Notes under the pieces: model-generated | The model's input: only the letters and a program-made list of their open reading frames with translations | Told to the model about the DNA's origin: nothing | Database searches by the model: none | Translations under genes and position numbers: made by a program | Part shown: positions 11,994 through 21,645 of the stretch, piece after piece | Layout of the letters: the number at the start of each line of letters is the position of its first letter | Numbering within the stretch: the first letter of the stretch is position 1 | Assembly: GCF_004340985.1 (NCBI RefSeq) | Contig: NZ_SLYB01000013.1 | Coordinates: forward strand, 1-64,000 | From: Cricetibacter osteomyelitidis | GTDB taxonomy: Bacteria; Pseudomonadota; Gammaproteobacteria; Enterobacterales; Pasteurellaceae | Length of the DNA: 64,000 nucleotides | Direction of reading: 5' to 3'

Positions 11994-13703
11994 CTATACT
12001 AATTCTAGTGCGTTAGGTAATGTAATTTTTACTTCCGTACCGCCCTCGGGGCGATTACTAATGCTTAATACTGCGTTTAATTGTGCACTGCGTTCCGACA
12101 TTATATTTAAACCGTAATGTCCGTCCGGTTCTTTTAAGCTTGGAATGCCGATACCGTTATCGGTAATAATCAATTCATTTTCACCGTCATGATTAGTGCG
12201 GGCGATCACGTCAATTTGCGTACCTTTTGAATGTTTGATGGCGTTTAAAATCGCTTCCCGAACAATTTGCAACGCATGAACCTGTTGTTGTGCGGTAAAG
12301 GTTTGCGACGGCAGACTGCAATCCAGTGAAATAGTCATATCCGTTTGATTTTTCAATGAATCAATGACTTGTTCCAATGCCAATTGTAAATTCGCTTCTT
12401 GTACCGTTAAACGGAACGTGGCCAATAATTCACGCAGTTGAATATAGCCGTCTCTTAAGGCTTGTTCAAATGCTTTAATAATTGCCATGCTTTTTTCTTT
12501 CGCCGTCTCGTCGGATTTATTCAATGCGTGCTTCAACAATGTAAGCTGAATTTGCAAAAACGACAATACTTGTGCTAATGAATCATGTAATTCCCGTGCG
12601 ATAATCGACCGCTCTTCCATTAACAATAAGTGCTGTTGTTGACGCTGTGTTTGTTGGAAATATAACGCCCGCCCCAACAATTGGGCAATATTCGGCATAG
12701 TGCGCGGATCAGGACAAGGCAAACCGGATTGCCATGAAAGCTTAGCCAAACTGTGACCTTCGATTCCCACCTCTTCTTGCTCTAATTGAACGTTTTTCGG
12801 TTCATTGCCAATGGCAATGTCCCAATGCTCCATGCCGTAAATTTCTATTTTGAGAAAACGTAAATGCTCATTGGCAAATACGCTTTGCAATACTTGTTGC
12901 AGTTTATCACGATTCAATTCGCTCACCGTCAATAATTGCGAACAATAATACAACATCGACAAAGTGCGGTTGGCCTGGCTCAATTTTAAGGTTTTTTCGC
13001 TGACTCTTGACTCAAGTGCGGTATAAAATTTTTGTAATTCTGATGACATTTGGGTAAACACGCGGGCCAATGAGCCTAATTCATTTTGTTTTTGCGTATC
13101 TAATGTCACGTGATTGAATTGATGCAGTTGCACTTGTGTGCTGGCTAATGCCAATTGCTGCAAAGGAATTACCACTTGTTTACGCGTGTACCAAATCACA
13201 TAAGCCACCATGGCGACAATCAACAAAAGAGAAAGCGTGATAGTCGTGGTAGCGATAATCAGTTTTTGCTCCGAGAATCGTTGCAATTCATAGACGAATT
13301 TATCCAATTGATTAACGTAATTATGAATCTCATATTGATATCGGTCAAATTGCTGTTGCAAGATATAATTTTCCATCACTTTCCAGCGATCTAAAATATC
13401 TCGATAGGCATCGGCTACCGTATCAGTCACCCAAATGCTGTTTTGTGTATCCAACAACGCATGGGAATGCAGGGTAAAACGATATTGCTTCAAATCACGA
13501 ACCACATTTTCCGGCGAACGTTCAGCTTCATAAATAAGCCGATACGCCTGCATCCGCAAGGAACCGGACACGTTGATCAATTCGGCATCGGATTTATTGC
13601 TGATCATCACGACAAAACTCAAAGTAGTAATCACGCCCACAAACGCGATAATCATAAATAAATATTGAGCAATGCGGGTCGATACGGAATTTTTCTTATT
13701 CAT
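11994..13703 (-). CDS. narQ: Nitrate/nitrite sensor histidine kinase NarQ
   Basis: An inner-membrane sensor kinase of 569 aa. Two membrane segments (about residues 11-33 and 150-172) flank a periplasmic helical sensor. The P-box SGSLRMQAYRL (residues 46-56) contains Arg-50, the nitrate-binding residue in E. coli NarQ. A HAMP region, a coiled linker and a GAF-like region follow. The HisKA_3 H-box ARELHDSLAQVL carries the phosphorylated histidine, and the ATPase has NAIKHSKG and DNGIG. It would phosphorylate NarP, which is not in the window. It is divergent from nap (about 240 bases between starts), the operon it is expected to control. Confidence 0.95.
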   Translation of the reverse strand: MNKKNSVSTRIAQYLFMIIAFVGVITTLSFVVMISNKSDAELINVSGSLRMQAYRLIYEAERSPENVVRDLKQYRFTLHSHALLDTQNSIWVTDTVADAYRDILDRWKVMENYILQQQFDRYQYEIHNYVNQLDKFVYELQRFSEQKLIIATTTITLSLLLIVAMVAYVIWYTRKQVVIPLQQLALASTQVQLHQFNHVTLDTQKQNELGSLARVFTQMSSELQKFYTALESRVSEKTLKLSQANRTLSMLYYCSQLLTVSELNRDKLQQVLQSVFANEHLRFLKIEIYGMEHWDIAIGNEPKNVQLEQEEVGIEGHSLAKLSWQSGLPCPDPRTMPNIAQLLGRALYFQQTQRQQQHLLLMEERSIIARELHDSLAQVLSFLQIQLTLLKHALNKSDETAKEKSMAIIKAFEQALRDGYIQLRELLATFRLTVQEANLQLALEQVIDSLKNQTDMTISLDCSLPSQTFTAQQQVHALQIVREAILNAIKHSKGTQIDVIARTNHDGENELIITDNGIGIPSLKEPDGHYGLNIMSERSAQLNAVLSISNRPEGGTEVKITLPNALELV

Positions 13704-13941
13704 CGGGACACTCGACTATTTCGGCGGAATAAAGCAAATTGTGCATAGTGTATCAAAAAAATGCTTTCTGTCATAACTAAAGCCGTTAATGTTAAAATAT
13801 TGTTAAATCATTGTTATTTTTAATAAAGTTCGGTGTATTTTTAACGAGAAATACCCCTTTCTAGTGATTAAAACTTCATCGCCAAAGACTGATAATAACC
13901 CCCAGAAATTTCTATCTGATCTTATGGGGCTAAATGTGCGA

Positions 13942-14481
13942 ATGACGGAAAAAGAACTGCCGCGACGACGTTTTTTACGTGGCGAGTTTCTGACCTCATT
14001 ACAATCCTCAAAAGTCAAAACACAAGGGTTTCAGGGAATTCGCCCGCCCTGGTCGGTGGATAACGCCCTGTTTGTAGAAAATTGTACCCGCTGCGGCGAT
14101 TGTGTCAATGTTTGTGAAACACAGATTATCATAAAAGGCAGCGGTGATTTTCCCGAAATCAGTTTCAGCAACGGTGAATGTACTTTCTGCGATAAATGTG
14201 TCGATGTGTGCCAACAACCGATTTTTCGTTCGCGAGAAGAAGCCGCATGGCCACATAAAATTGAGATTGCACAGAACTGCTTAACCAAAAGTAACGTTGA
14301 ATGCCGTAGTTGCGAAGACAGTTGCGAAATGCGGGCCATTCGTTTTAGACCAATGTTGGGTATGACATCGCAAGTCAGCGTCAATCCGGATCAATGTAAT
14401 GGTTGCGGAGCCTGTATTCAAACCTGTCCGGTCAATGCCATTAAGATTAGTTATCCGCGAGAAGAATATAACAATGAGTGA
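13942..14481 (+). CDS. napF: NapF, ferredoxin-type protein of the periplasmic nitrate reductase system
   Basis: A cytoplasmic iron-sulfur protein that helps mature or energise NapA. It is 179 aa from the chosen ATG. Cysteine clusters are CTRCGDCVNVC (about 48-58), CTFCDKCVDVC (80-90), an irregular group ECRSCEDSC, and CNGCGACIQTCPVNAI near the C-terminus. The N-terminus MTEKELPRRRFLRGEF matches the family start well. The open frame extends upstream to an ATG at 13924 and a GTG at 13864, but neither has a good ribosome binding site, so the start is uncertain. It is the first gene of napFDAGHBC and overlaps napD by eight bases. Confidence 0.9.
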   Translation: MTEKELPRRRFLRGEFLTSLQSSKVKTQGFQGIRPPWSVDNALFVENCTRCGDCVNVCETQIIIKGSGDFPEISFSNGECTFCDKCVDVCQQPIFRSREEAAWPHKIEIAQNCLTKSNVECRSCEDSCEMRAIRFRPMLGMTSQVSVNPDQCNGCGACIQTCPVNAIKISYPREEYNNE

Positions 14482-14743
14482 ACAATATAATAAACAAACA
14501 TCTCCGGAATGGCATGTTGTGGGGTTAATGATCCAATGTAATCCGGAAAAAATTGATGAAATAAAGACCGCACTTTTAGCGATTGAAAATACTGAAGTGT
14601 CGGCAATGGAACGGGAAAAAGGTCGTTTGGTTGTGGCGATGGAATCCTACGATCAACACGTATTATTGGACAATATTGAAAAGGCTCGTGATGTCGAAGG
14701 CGTGATTGTTGTATCTTTGGTTTATCACGAACAAGACAAGTAA
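14474..14743 (+). CDS. napD: NapD, chaperone for the NapA Tat signal peptide
   Basis: An 89-aa cytoplasmic protein that binds the twin-arginine leader of NapA and holds back export until cofactor insertion. It has the family landmarks [14 protein letters not shown] near the start and [12 protein letters not shown] in the centre, in a ferredoxin-like fold. The ATG at 14474 overlaps the napF TGA by eight bases, which implies translational coupling. A longer upstream start at 14399 would read through napF coding sequence and adds nothing recognisable. napA follows after 32 bases. Confidence 0.92.
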   Translation: MSEQYNKQTSPEWHVVGLMIQCNPEKIDEIKTALLAIENTEVSAMEREKGRLVVAMESYDQHVLLDNIEKARDVEGVIVVSLVYHEQDK

Positions 14744-14775
14744 ACATTTTTATTTTATATAGTGGGGGAAACGCT

Positions 14776-17298
14776 ATGAGTTTAAGTCGTCGTGACTTTA
14801 TGAAAGTCAATGCGATTGCAGCAGCAAGCGCAGCAGCCGGATTAACGATTCCGGTAAAGGCCATTGCAGCCGGTGCCGATAAGACTATTTATACGGATGA
14901 AAACGGAATTAAATGGGATAAAGCCGTGTGCCGTTTCTGTGGTACCGGCTGTGCGGTACTAGTAGGCACAAAAGATGGTCGCGTAGTGGCATCACAAGGG
15001 GATCCGGAATCTCAAGTGAACCGTGGTTTGAACTGTATCAAAGGTTATTTCTTACCGAAAATTATGTACGGTGCGGACCGTCTAACCAGCCCTATGCTGC
15101 GTATGAAAAACGGTAAATATGATAAAGAAGGCGATTTCACTCCGATCAGCTGGGATGACGCGTTCAAAATCATGAAAGAAAAAATCATGGCGGCACAAGC
15201 AAAAAACGGTAAAAACGGTTTCGGAATGTTTTCTTCCGGTCAAACCACCATTTTTGAAGGTTATGCCAAAGTCAAATTGTGGAAAGGCGGTTTCCTTTCT
15301 AACAATATCGATCCGAACGCCCGTCACTGTATGGCATCTGCAGCTGTTGCCTTTATGCGTACCTTCGGTATGGATGAACCGATGGGAAGCTACGATGATA
15401 TCGAAGAAGCCGATGCTTTTGTGCTTTGGGGTTCCAATATGGCGGAAATGCACCCAATCTTATGGTCACGCATATCCGATCGTCGTTTATCCAATCCAAA
15501 CGTACACGTTGCTGTACTTTCCACCTATGAACAGCGCTGTTTTGAATTAGCCGATAACGGTATGGTATTTATACCGCAATCCGATTTGGCAATCATGAAC
15601 TACATCATTAATTATTTGATCCAAAATGATGCGATTAACTGGGATTTCGTGAACAAACACACTAAATTCAAACGTGGTGAAACCGATATCGGTTACGGCT
15701 TGCGCGATAATCATCCGTTACAAAAAGCAGCAAAAAATCCAAACAGCGGTAAAATGTACGACAGTAACTTTGACGAACTCAAAGCGTTAGTGTCCGAATA
15801 TACTTTAGATAAAGCCCACCAAATGTCCGGTGTGCCTAAAGAGCAACTTGAATCTTTGGCAAAATTATATGCGGATCCGAATAAAAAAATCGTATCGTTC
15901 TGGACTATGGGCTTTAACCAACACACCCGCGGTGTATGGGCGAACCATTTAATCTATAACATTCACTTGCTCACCGGCAAAATCTCACTACCGGGTTGCG
16001 GTCCTATGTCCTTAACCGGTCAACCGTCTGCTTGTGGTACGGCACGTGAAGTCGGAACCTTTATCCACCGTTTGCCGGCGGATATGGTGATTACTAATCC
16101 GAAACACCGTGAGTTTGCCGAAAAAATGTGGAAATTACCGGCAGGTATCCTTTCCGATAAATTAGGCTATCATGCCGTTGCACAAAGTCGTGCATTAAAA
16201 GACGGCAAAATGAATGTATTGTGGCAAATGTGTACCAACAATATGCAGGGCGGTCCGAACATCAATAAAGAAACGTTCCCCGGCTGGCGTAATCCGGAAA
16301 ACTTTATTATCGTATCAGACCCATACCCGTCAGCAAGCTGCTTAGCGGCAGACTTAATGTTACCGACCGCAATGTGGGTTGAAAAAGAAGGTGCATACGG
16401 TAATGCGGAACGCCGTACCCAATTCTGGCGTCAGCAAGTAAAAGCACCGGGTGAGGCAAAATCCGATACTTGGCAGTTGGTCGAATTCTCTAAATATTTC
16501 ACCACTGATGAAATGTGGCCGGCAGAAATTTTAGCGAAAAACCCGGAATACAAAGGTAAAACCTTATATGAAGTGCTTTATCGTAATGGCGAAACCGATA
16601 AATTCTCTAATGATGAAATTCCGGAAGGTCAATTAAACGATGAAGCGGAACATTTCGGTTTTTACATCCAAAAAGGATTATTCGAAGAATATGCCAATTT
16701 CGGTCGCGGCCATGGTCACGACTTGGCAAGTTTCGATATGTACCACAAAGCCCGCGGTTTACGTTGGCCGGTATTGAAAAATGCAAAAGGCGAATTTGAA
16801 GAAACCGTTATTCGTTACCGTGCCGGTTTTGACCCGTATGTAACCGAAGAAGAAGGGGTGAAATTCTACGGAAATCCGGACGGTAAAGCGGTGATTTTAG
16901 CCGTACCGTACGAGCCGCCCGGTGAAATGCCCGATGCAGAATACGATCTGTGGCTATGCACAGGTCGTGTGCTTGAACATTGGCATACCGGTACGATGAC
17001 TCGCCGTGTACCGGAATTACACCGTTCGTTCCCGAATAACCTAGTGTGGATGCACCCGGAAGATGCGAAAAAACGCGGTTTACGCCACGGCGATAAAATT
17101 AAAGTCATCAGCCGTCGCGGTGAAATCGTATCGCATATTGATACTCGCGGACGTAACAAAGTACCGAAAGGTTTGATTTATACCACGTTCTTTGATGCGG
17201 GTCAGTTGACAAATAAATTAACCTTGGATGCAACGGATCCGATTTCCAAAGAAACTGACTTTAAAAAATGTGCGGTTAAAGTGGAAAAAGCGGCGTAA
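14776..17298 (+). CDS. napA: Periplasmic nitrate reductase catalytic subunit NapA
   Basis: Reduces nitrate to nitrite in the periplasm using bis-MGD molybdenum cofactor and one [4Fe-4S] cluster. It is 840 aa. The N-terminal Tat signal SRRDFMK is followed by a hydrophobic stretch ending at AIAAGA (about residue 33). Cluster ligands are Cys-52, 55, 59 and 87 (CRFCGTGC...LNCIKG). The molybdenum ligand is Cys-185 in ARHCMASA. The C-terminal molybdopterin-binding domain has [12 protein letters not shown]. Start ATG 14776 follows a strong GGGGGA site. It receives electrons through NapB from NapC or NapGH. A hairpin after the gene may shape the ratio to downstream gene products. Confidence 0.98.
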   Translation: MSLSRRDFMKVNAIAAASAAAGLTIPVKAIAAGADKTIYTDENGIKWDKAVCRFCGTGCAVLVGTKDGRVVASQGDPESQVNRGLNCIKGYFLPKIMYGADRLTSPMLRMKNGKYDKEGDFTPISWDDAFKIMKEKIMAAQAKNGKNGFGMFSSGQTTIFEGYAKVKLWKGGFLSNNIDPNARHCMASAAVAFMRTFGMDEPMGSYDDIEEADAFVLWGSNMAEMHPILWSRISDRRLSNPNVHVAVLSTYEQRCFELADNGMVFIPQSDLAIMNYIINYLIQNDAINWDFVNKHTKFKRGETDIGYGLRDNHPLQKAAKNPNSGKMYDSNFDELKALVSEYTLDKAHQMSGVPKEQLESLAKLYADPNKKIVSFWTMGFNQHTRGVWANHLIYNIHLLTGKISLPGCGPMSLTGQPSACGTAREVGTFIHRLPADMVITNPKHREFAEKMWKLPAGILSDKLGYHAVAQSRALKDGKMNVLWQMCTNNMQGGPNINKETFPGWRNPENFIIVSDPYPSASCLAADLMLPTAMWVEKEGAYGNAERRTQFWRQQVKAPGEAKSDTWQLVEFSKYFTTDEMWPAEILAKNPEYKGKTLYEVLYRNGETDKFSNDEIPEGQLNDEAEHFGFYIQKGLFEEYANFGRGHGHDLASFDMYHKARGLRWPVLKNAKGEFEETVIRYRAGFDPYVTEEEGVKFYGNPDGKAVILAVPYEPPGEMPDAEYDLWLCTGRVLEHWHTGTMTRRVPELHRSFPNNLVWMHPEDAKKRGLRHGDKIKVISRRGEIVSHIDTRGRNKVPKGLIYTTFFDAGQLTNKLTLDATDPISKETDFKKCAVKVEKAA

Positions 17299-17332
17299 AA
17301 GTGACCGCACTTTACGGTTTCTACTCTAATTA

Positions 17333-17354
17333 GACGGGAAGTGATATTCCCGTC
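17333..17354 (+). other. Hairpin between napA and napG
   Basis: Perfect 8-base arms GACGGGAA (17333-17340) and TTCCCGTC (17347-17354) with a 6-base loop. No T-run follows, and napG starts 13 bases later. It is more likely an mRNA processing or stabilising element that favours napA than a terminator. An uptake signal lies just upstream (about 17304). Confidence 0.5.
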
Positions 17355-17366
17355 ACGTGAGGTACT

Positions 17367-18119
17367 ATGGATAAATCAGTCAAAGCACCGGAACGTCGCA
17401 AGTTTTTTAAAGATGCAGCCCGCACTACGGGCGGTTTGGCGGGATTGGGATTGTTACTTGCCTTACAGCAGGAACAAAGTCTGGCTCGCGAAGGCGTGGC
17501 ATTGCGTCCGCCTTTTGCTATTCCCGATGAAAAACAATTTTCCGCTGCCTGCATTCGTTGCGGTCAGTGCGTGCAAGCCTGTCCTTACGATATGTTGCAT
17601 TTAGCTTCCTTGCTCTCACCAATGGAAGCGGGGACACCGTATTTTATCGCACGGGATAAACCTTGCGAAATGTGTCCGGATATTCCTTGTGCCAAAGCCT
17701 GTCCCACAGGGGCATTGGACAGTACGCAAGATGATATCAACGATTCCCGTATGGGCTTATCGGTATTATTGGATCACGAAACCTGCCTGAACTGGCAGGG
17801 CTTGCGTTGTGATGTATGCTATCGTGTCTGTCCGTTAATGGGTAAAGCCATCACATTGGAAATGCAACGCAATGATCGTACCGGAAAACATGCGTTCTTT
17901 ATTCCGACAGTGCATTCCGATGCCTGTACCGGTTGCGGTAAATGTGAAGAAGCTTGCGTTTTGGAAGAAGCGGCAATCAAAGTATTACCGGTATCTTTAG
18001 CAAAAGGCATGCTTGGCAAACATTATCGTTTAGGTTGGATTGAAGAAGAAAAAACCGGTCATTCATTGGCACCGGAAGACATGATCTCCTTACCAGTTCG
18101 TAAACCGGAGGGATTCTAA
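17367..18119 (+). CDS. napG: NapG, periplasmic ferredoxin-type quinol dehydrogenase subunit
   Basis: An iron-sulfur protein of 250 aa that works with NapH to pass electrons from menaquinol towards NapC/NapB. The N-terminus has a Tat motif [11 protein letters not shown] and a hydrophobic segment [12 protein letters not shown]. Four [4Fe-4S] motifs follow: [41 protein letters not shown] and [12 protein letters not shown]. Start ATG 17367 has GAGGT a few bases upstream. Its TAA overlaps the napH ATG by one base, so the two subunits are made in step. Confidence 0.95.
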   Translation: MDKSVKAPERRKFFKDAARTTGGLAGLGLLLALQQEQSLAREGVALRPPFAIPDEKQFSAACIRCGQCVQACPYDMLHLASLLSPMEAGTPYFIARDKPCEMCPDIPCAKACPTGALDSTQDDINDSRMGLSVLLDHETCLNWQGLRCDVCYRVCPLMGKAITLEMQRNDRTGKHAFFIPTVHSDACTGCGKCEEACVLEEAAIKVLPVSLAKGMLGKHYRLGWIEEEKTGHSLAPEDMISLPVRKPEGF

Positions 18120-18982
18120 TGGCAAATTCACCGAAATATGCCGGCAAAGAAGCCCGGGAAAAATTAGGTTGGTGGCAAGCAAATCGTTTTTTATTTTGGC
18201 GTCGTTTAAGTCAATTAGCGATTTTATCCATGTTTTTAAGCGGTCCTTGGTTCGGCGTATGGATTTTAAAAGGCAATTACAGCGGCAGTATGCTGTTTGA
18301 TGTCATTCCGTTCACCGATCCCTTAATGGCGATGGAGAGTTTGGCAACCGGTTATTTACCGAATTTCACTTCCGTATTAGGTGTGATTATTATAGTCGCC
18401 TTTTATGCGTTGGTCGGCAGCAAAGTTTTTTGCGGCTGGGTATGTCCGCTTAATGTTGTCACTGACTGTGCCGCTTGGTTACGTCGTAAACTGGGAATCC
18501 GCCAAACTGCAAAAATCCCGCGTAATTTACGTTACGGCATTTTATTAATGATTTTAATCGGCAGTGCCTTAACCGGTATTTTACTCTGGGAATGGCTGAA
18601 TCCGGTTGCCGCATTAGGTCGTGCATTAATCTACGGATTCGGTGCGACATTATGGTTAGTATTGGCGGTGTTCTTATTGGATTTATTGGTCGCCGAGCAT
18701 GGCTGGTGCGGTCATATCTGCCCTATCGGTGCAGCTTATGGCATCATCGGTGCGAAAAGTTTGATCCGCGTTAAAGTGATTGATCGCGACAGATGTGATA
18801 ATTGCATGGACTGCTATAACGTTTGTCCGGAACCGCAAGTGTTGCGTTCACCATTACACGGTAAAAAAGATGAAAGTTTATTAGTGCTTTCCAAAGATTG
18901 TATCAGTTGCGGACGTTGTATTGATGTCTGCCCTGAAAATGTATTTCAATTTTCGACAAGATTTAATCATTCGGGGGAATAA
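18119..18982 (+). CDS. napH: NapH, membrane quinol dehydrogenase subunit
   Basis: A 287-aa inner-membrane protein with about four transmembrane segments. Two cytoplasmic Cys motifs sit at the ends of membrane helices, CGWVCPLN and CGHICPIG. Two [4Fe-4S] ferredoxin motifs lie at the C-terminus, CDNCMDCYNVCPEP and CISCGRCIDVCPEN. With NapG it oxidises quinol and feeds the Nap system. The start codon overlaps the napG stop (TAATG). napB starts two bases after its stop. Confidence 0.95.
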   Translation: MANSPKYAGKEAREKLGWWQANRFLFWRRLSQLAILSMFLSGPWFGVWILKGNYSGSMLFDVIPFTDPLMAMESLATGYLPNFTSVLGVIIIVAFYALVGSKVFCGWVCPLNVVTDCAAWLRRKLGIRQTAKIPRNLRYGILLMILIGSALTGILLWEWLNPVAALGRALIYGFGATLWLVLAVFLLDLLVAEHGWCGHICPIGAAYGIIGAKSLIRVKVIDRDRCDNCMDCYNVCPEPQVLRSPLHGKKDESLLVLSKDCISCGRCIDVCPENVFQFSTRFNHSGE

Positions 18983-18984
18983 AA

Positions 18985-19440
18985 ATGATTAAAAAACTAT
19001 TATTGGCGTTTACAATGGTATTTGCCGCCAGTGCATTTGCCGCTGAACAGGAGCCGCCTAAATTAGGCAAAAACATTGAAGATGCGGCAGAAAACATTGC
19101 TCCTGCATTTCATAATCCGCCGAAAGATGTAGGTAATATTCCGACCACTTTCCCATATCAGCCGCCGCTGGTGCCGCATAGTATTCGCGGCTTACAAGTG
19201 ACCAAAAACGTTAACCAATGTTTAATGTGTCACGGCTTGGATGTGTATAAAACCACCGGTGCACCGCGCGCACCTGCCAGTCACTTTATGGATCGCAGCG
19301 GTAAATCCCACGAAACCGAATCGCCGCGTCGTTATTTCTGCTTACAATGTCACGTGCAACAGGCAGAAGTGGATCCGATCGTAAATAATAAACACCAAAG
19401 TTTGCGTGCAGCTAAAGGCATTAAGGTAGAGGGAGAATAA
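18985..19440 (+). CDS. napB: NapB, diheme cytochrome c subunit of nitrate reductase
   Basis: A 151-aa periplasmic electron-transfer subunit that docks on NapA. A signal peptide (MIKKLLLAFTMVFAASAFAA) ends near residue 19-20. Two heme c sites are present: CLMCH at residues 79-83 and CLQCH at 119-123. Distal ligands are probably conserved histidines in the mid-region (PHSIRG, SHFMDR). It needs the cytochrome c maturation system, which is not in the window. Confidence 0.96.
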   Translation: MIKKLLLAFTMVFAASAFAAEQEPPKLGKNIEDAAENIAPAFHNPPKDVGNIPTTFPYQPPLVPHSIRGLQVTKNVNQCLMCHGLDVYKTTGAPRAPASHFMDRSGKSHETESPRRYFCLQCHVQQAEVDPIVNNKHQSLRAAKGIKVEGE

Positions 19441-19445
19441 TCATT

Positions 19446-20042
19446 ATGCTTAACTTAATTAAAAAATTTTGGCGTTGGTTCAGAACCCCAAGCCGTATTG
19501 CTATCGGCACATTACTTTCTTTAGCATTTATTGCAGGCATCGTGTTTTGGGGCGGCTTTAATACTGCATTGGAATATACCAATACGGAAGAATTTTGTTC
19601 GGATTGTCACACTAATGACGTAGTGCCGGAATATCATATGTCCAGCCACTACGCTAACCGCAGCGGTGTGAAAGCGATTTGTTCGGATTGTCACTTGCCA
19701 CATGAATTTATTCCGAAATGGACACGTAAAATCCAAGCCAGCCGCGAAGTGTACGCCCATATCATGGGACACGTAGATACCAAAGAAAAATTTGAAGCGG
19801 CACGTTTGGAAATGGCGGAACGCGAATGGGCTCGTATGAAAGCCAACGATTCGCAAGAATGCCGGAACTGCCACAAATTTGACAGCATGGATTTCACCCA
19901 ACAAAAAAACGTAGCGGAAAAAATGCACCGTATGGCGATTGATGAAGGCAAAACCTGTATCGACTGCCACAAAGGTATTGCCCATAAATTACCTGACATG
20001 AGCGGTGTAAAATCCGGCTTTACTTCTGACGAGAAAAAATAA
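19446..20042 (+). CDS. napC: NapC, membrane-anchored tetraheme cytochrome c
   Basis: A NapC/NirT-family quinol dehydrogenase of 198 aa. One N-terminal membrane anchor (about residues 18-38) is followed by a periplasmic domain with four heme c motifs: CSDCH 51-55, CSDCH 79-83, CRNCH 139-143 and CIDCH 171-175. It oxidises menaquinol and reduces NapB. It is the last gene of napFDAGHBC and is followed by a strong terminator. With both NapC and NapGH present, the operon has two electron-entry routes, as in H. influenzae and E. coli. Confidence 0.96.
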   Translation: MLNLIKKFWRWFRTPSRIAIGTLLSLAFIAGIVFWGGFNTALEYTNTEEFCSDCHTNDVVPEYHMSSHYANRSGVKAICSDCHLPHEFIPKWTRKIQASREVYAHIMGHVDTKEKFEAARLEMAEREWARMKANDSQECRNCHKFDSMDFTQQKNVAEKMHRMAIDEGKTCIDCHKGIAHKLPDMSGVKSGFTSDEKK

Positions 20043-20057
20043 TTTTCACCCCAATCA

Positions 20058-20110
20058 AACCGCACTTTAAAGCTAATTTTGAATTTTCTTTTAAAGTGCG
20101 GTTATTTTTA
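20058..20110 (+). terminator. nap operon terminator built from inverted uptake signals
   Basis: AACCGCACTTTAAA (20058-20071) and TTTAAAGTGCGGTT (20090-20103) make a perfect 14-base stem with an 18-base loop, followed by ATTTTTAT. Each arm contains a complete DNA uptake signal. Confidence 0.85.
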
Positions 20111-20174
20111 TCTGCATTTTTTATTATTTCACGGTAAACTATAAACAAATTTTTTATTAACGAACATCAATCAA

Positions 20175-20450
20175 ATGCGAATACTCTTAATCTTACTTGG
20201 CGGACTACTGGTATTATTCCAATACAATTTTTGGTTTGGTAAAAACGGTTATGCGGACTACAAAGAGACAGAAGCCGAAATTGCCGTGCATAAAGCAGAA
20301 AATGAAAAGCTCACTCAACGCAATCAACAGATCGAGGCGGAAATCAAAGATCTGCAAACCGGTTTTAACGCCGTGGAAGAACGTGCCCGTTTAAATTATG
20401 AAATGGTAAAACCGAACGAAACCTTCTATCGCATTGTAAAAGATCAATAA
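20175..20450 (+). CDS. ftsB: Cell division protein FtsB
   Basis: A 91-aa bitopic inner-membrane protein of the divisome; it forms a complex with FtsL and FtsQ that activates septal peptidoglycan synthesis. One N-terminal membrane segment (about residues 3-20) is followed by a periplasmic coiled coil rich in Glu, Lys and Gln ([20 protein letters not shown]) and a short conserved tail ([20 protein letters not shown]). ispD begins 14 bases downstream, the conserved ftsB-ispD-ispF order. Confidence 0.94.
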   Translation: MRILLILLGGLLVLFQYNFWFGKNGYADYKETEAEIAVHKAENEKLTQRNQQIEAEIKDLQTGFNAVEERARLNYEMVKPNETFYRIVKDQ

Positions 20451-20463
20451 AACGCCAAAAATT

Positions 20464-21153
20464 ATGACCGCACTTTCCCGTCAAATTATCGCAATTGTGC
20501 CTGCTGCCGGTATCGGAACCAGAATGCTGGTGGACAAGCCGAAACAATATTTGCAATTACAAGGTAAAACCATTTTAGAACATACCTTGCAAGTGTTACT
20601 GGATTACTCGCCTATCCGTAAAATCGTGATGGCGATTGCGGAAAACGATCCTTTTATCTCGCAGTTAGCATTGATTCACAATCCCAAAATTCAACTGGTA
20701 CAAGGCGGAGCAACTCGTGCGGATTCTGTTTTAGCGGGATTAAATACCATTACCGATCACCGTGCGTGGGCATTGGTACACGATGCCGCACGTCCTTGTT
20801 TAACCCACAGCGATTTAGATAAGTTAGTGCAGATTCACGATGAACAAGGGGCGATTTTAGCCACTCCGGTAATTGATACCATTAAGCGAGCCACTGCTCA
20901 CAATCAAATTCAGCGAACGGAAGATCGCTCCCGGCTGTGGCACGCTCTCACGCCACAATTTTTCCACGCCCACACATTACGGAATGCCTTGGTTAAAGGC
21001 TTGAATCAAGGGCTGACCATTACCGATGAAGCATCAGCAATGGAACTTGCCGGATTTCAACCGCACTTAATTGCCGGGCGGGCGGATAATATCAAAATCA
21101 CCCGACCGGAAGATTTAACACTGGCGGAATTTTATTTATCGAAAAGAACATAG
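20464..21153 (+). CDS. ispD: 2-C-methyl-D-erythritol 4-phosphate cytidylyltransferase IspD
   Basis: Transfers CMP from CTP to methylerythritol phosphate in the non-mevalonate isoprenoid pathway. It is 229 aa. The nucleotide-binding motif [10 protein letters not shown] (about residues 12-21) and KPKQYL follow the N-terminus; VHDAARP and the C-terminal [12 protein letters not shown] are also typical. The protein starts Met-Thr-Ala-Leu because its first codons are an uptake signal, the same arrangement as crcB. ispF begins 11 bases downstream. Confidence 0.97.
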   Translation: MTALSRQIIAIVPAAGIGTRMLVDKPKQYLQLQGKTILEHTLQVLLDYSPIRKIVMAIAENDPFISQLALIHNPKIQLVQGGATRADSVLAGLNTITDHRAWALVHDAARPCLTHSDLDKLVQIHDEQGAILATPVIDTIKRATAHNQIQRTEDRSRLWHALTPQFFHAHTLRNALVKGLNQGLTITDEASAMELAGFQPHLIAGRADNIKITRPEDLTLAEFYLSKRT

Positions 21154-21163
21154 GTAATACAAT

Positions 21164-21640
21164 ATGATACGAATCGGACACGGCTTTGATGTACACGCTT
21201 TCGGCGAAAACCGCCCGCTAATTATCGGCGGTGTAGAAGTGCCTTATCACACGGGGTTTATCGCTCATTCCGACGGTGATGTAGCATTACATGCACTCAC
21301 TGATGCCCTGCTGGGTGCTGTTGCGTTAGGTGATATCGGCAAACTGTTCCCCGACACTGATATGCAGTTTAAAAATATAGACAGCCGTATTCTATTGCGG
21401 GAAGCCTTCCGCCAAGTACAAGAAAAGGGTTATAAAATCGGCAACATAGACGTTACCATTATCGCTCAAGCCCCGAAAATGCGTCCGCATATCGATGCTA
21501 TGCGGGCAGTTATTGCTACAGATTTGGTTTGTGAGCCGGAGCAAGTCAACATCAAAGCCACCACCACAGAAAAACTAGGCTTCACCGGCCGTTCCGAAGG
21601 CATTGCTACGGAAGCGGTGGTGTTGTTAATCAAGGCATAA
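21164..21640 (+). CDS. ispF: 2-C-methyl-D-erythritol 2,4-cyclodiphosphate synthase IspF
   Basis: Cyclises CDP-methylerythritol phosphate with loss of CMP, in the non-mevalonate pathway. It is 158 aa, full length, and works as a trimer. Zinc ligands are Asp-9 and His-11 (GFDVHAF), with His in the following [20 protein letters not shown] signature. The C-terminal [16 protein letters not shown] is the conserved nucleotide site. It sits between ispD and truD in a tight operon. Confidence 0.97.
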   Translation: MIRIGHGFDVHAFGENRPLIIGGVEVPYHTGFIAHSDGDVALHALTDALLGAVALGDIGKLFPDTDMQFKNIDSRILLREAFRQVQEKGYKIGNIDVTIIAQAPKMRPHIDAMRAVIATDLVCEPEQVNIKATTTEKLGFTGRSEGIATEAVVLLIKA

Positions 21641-21645
21641 TCACA

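Noticed and set aside
13704-13941. FNR and NarP sites in the narQ-napF gap
   Set aside because: Half-site-like strings such as TACCCCT and TTGTTAAATCATTG are present, but no full TTGAT-N4-ATCAA or 7-2-7 pair was found.
14031-14864. Minus-strand ORFs of 117 and 137 aa in the nap operon
   Set aside because: They lie fully opposite napF, napD and the napA start, which are well-supported genes; no domain is visible.
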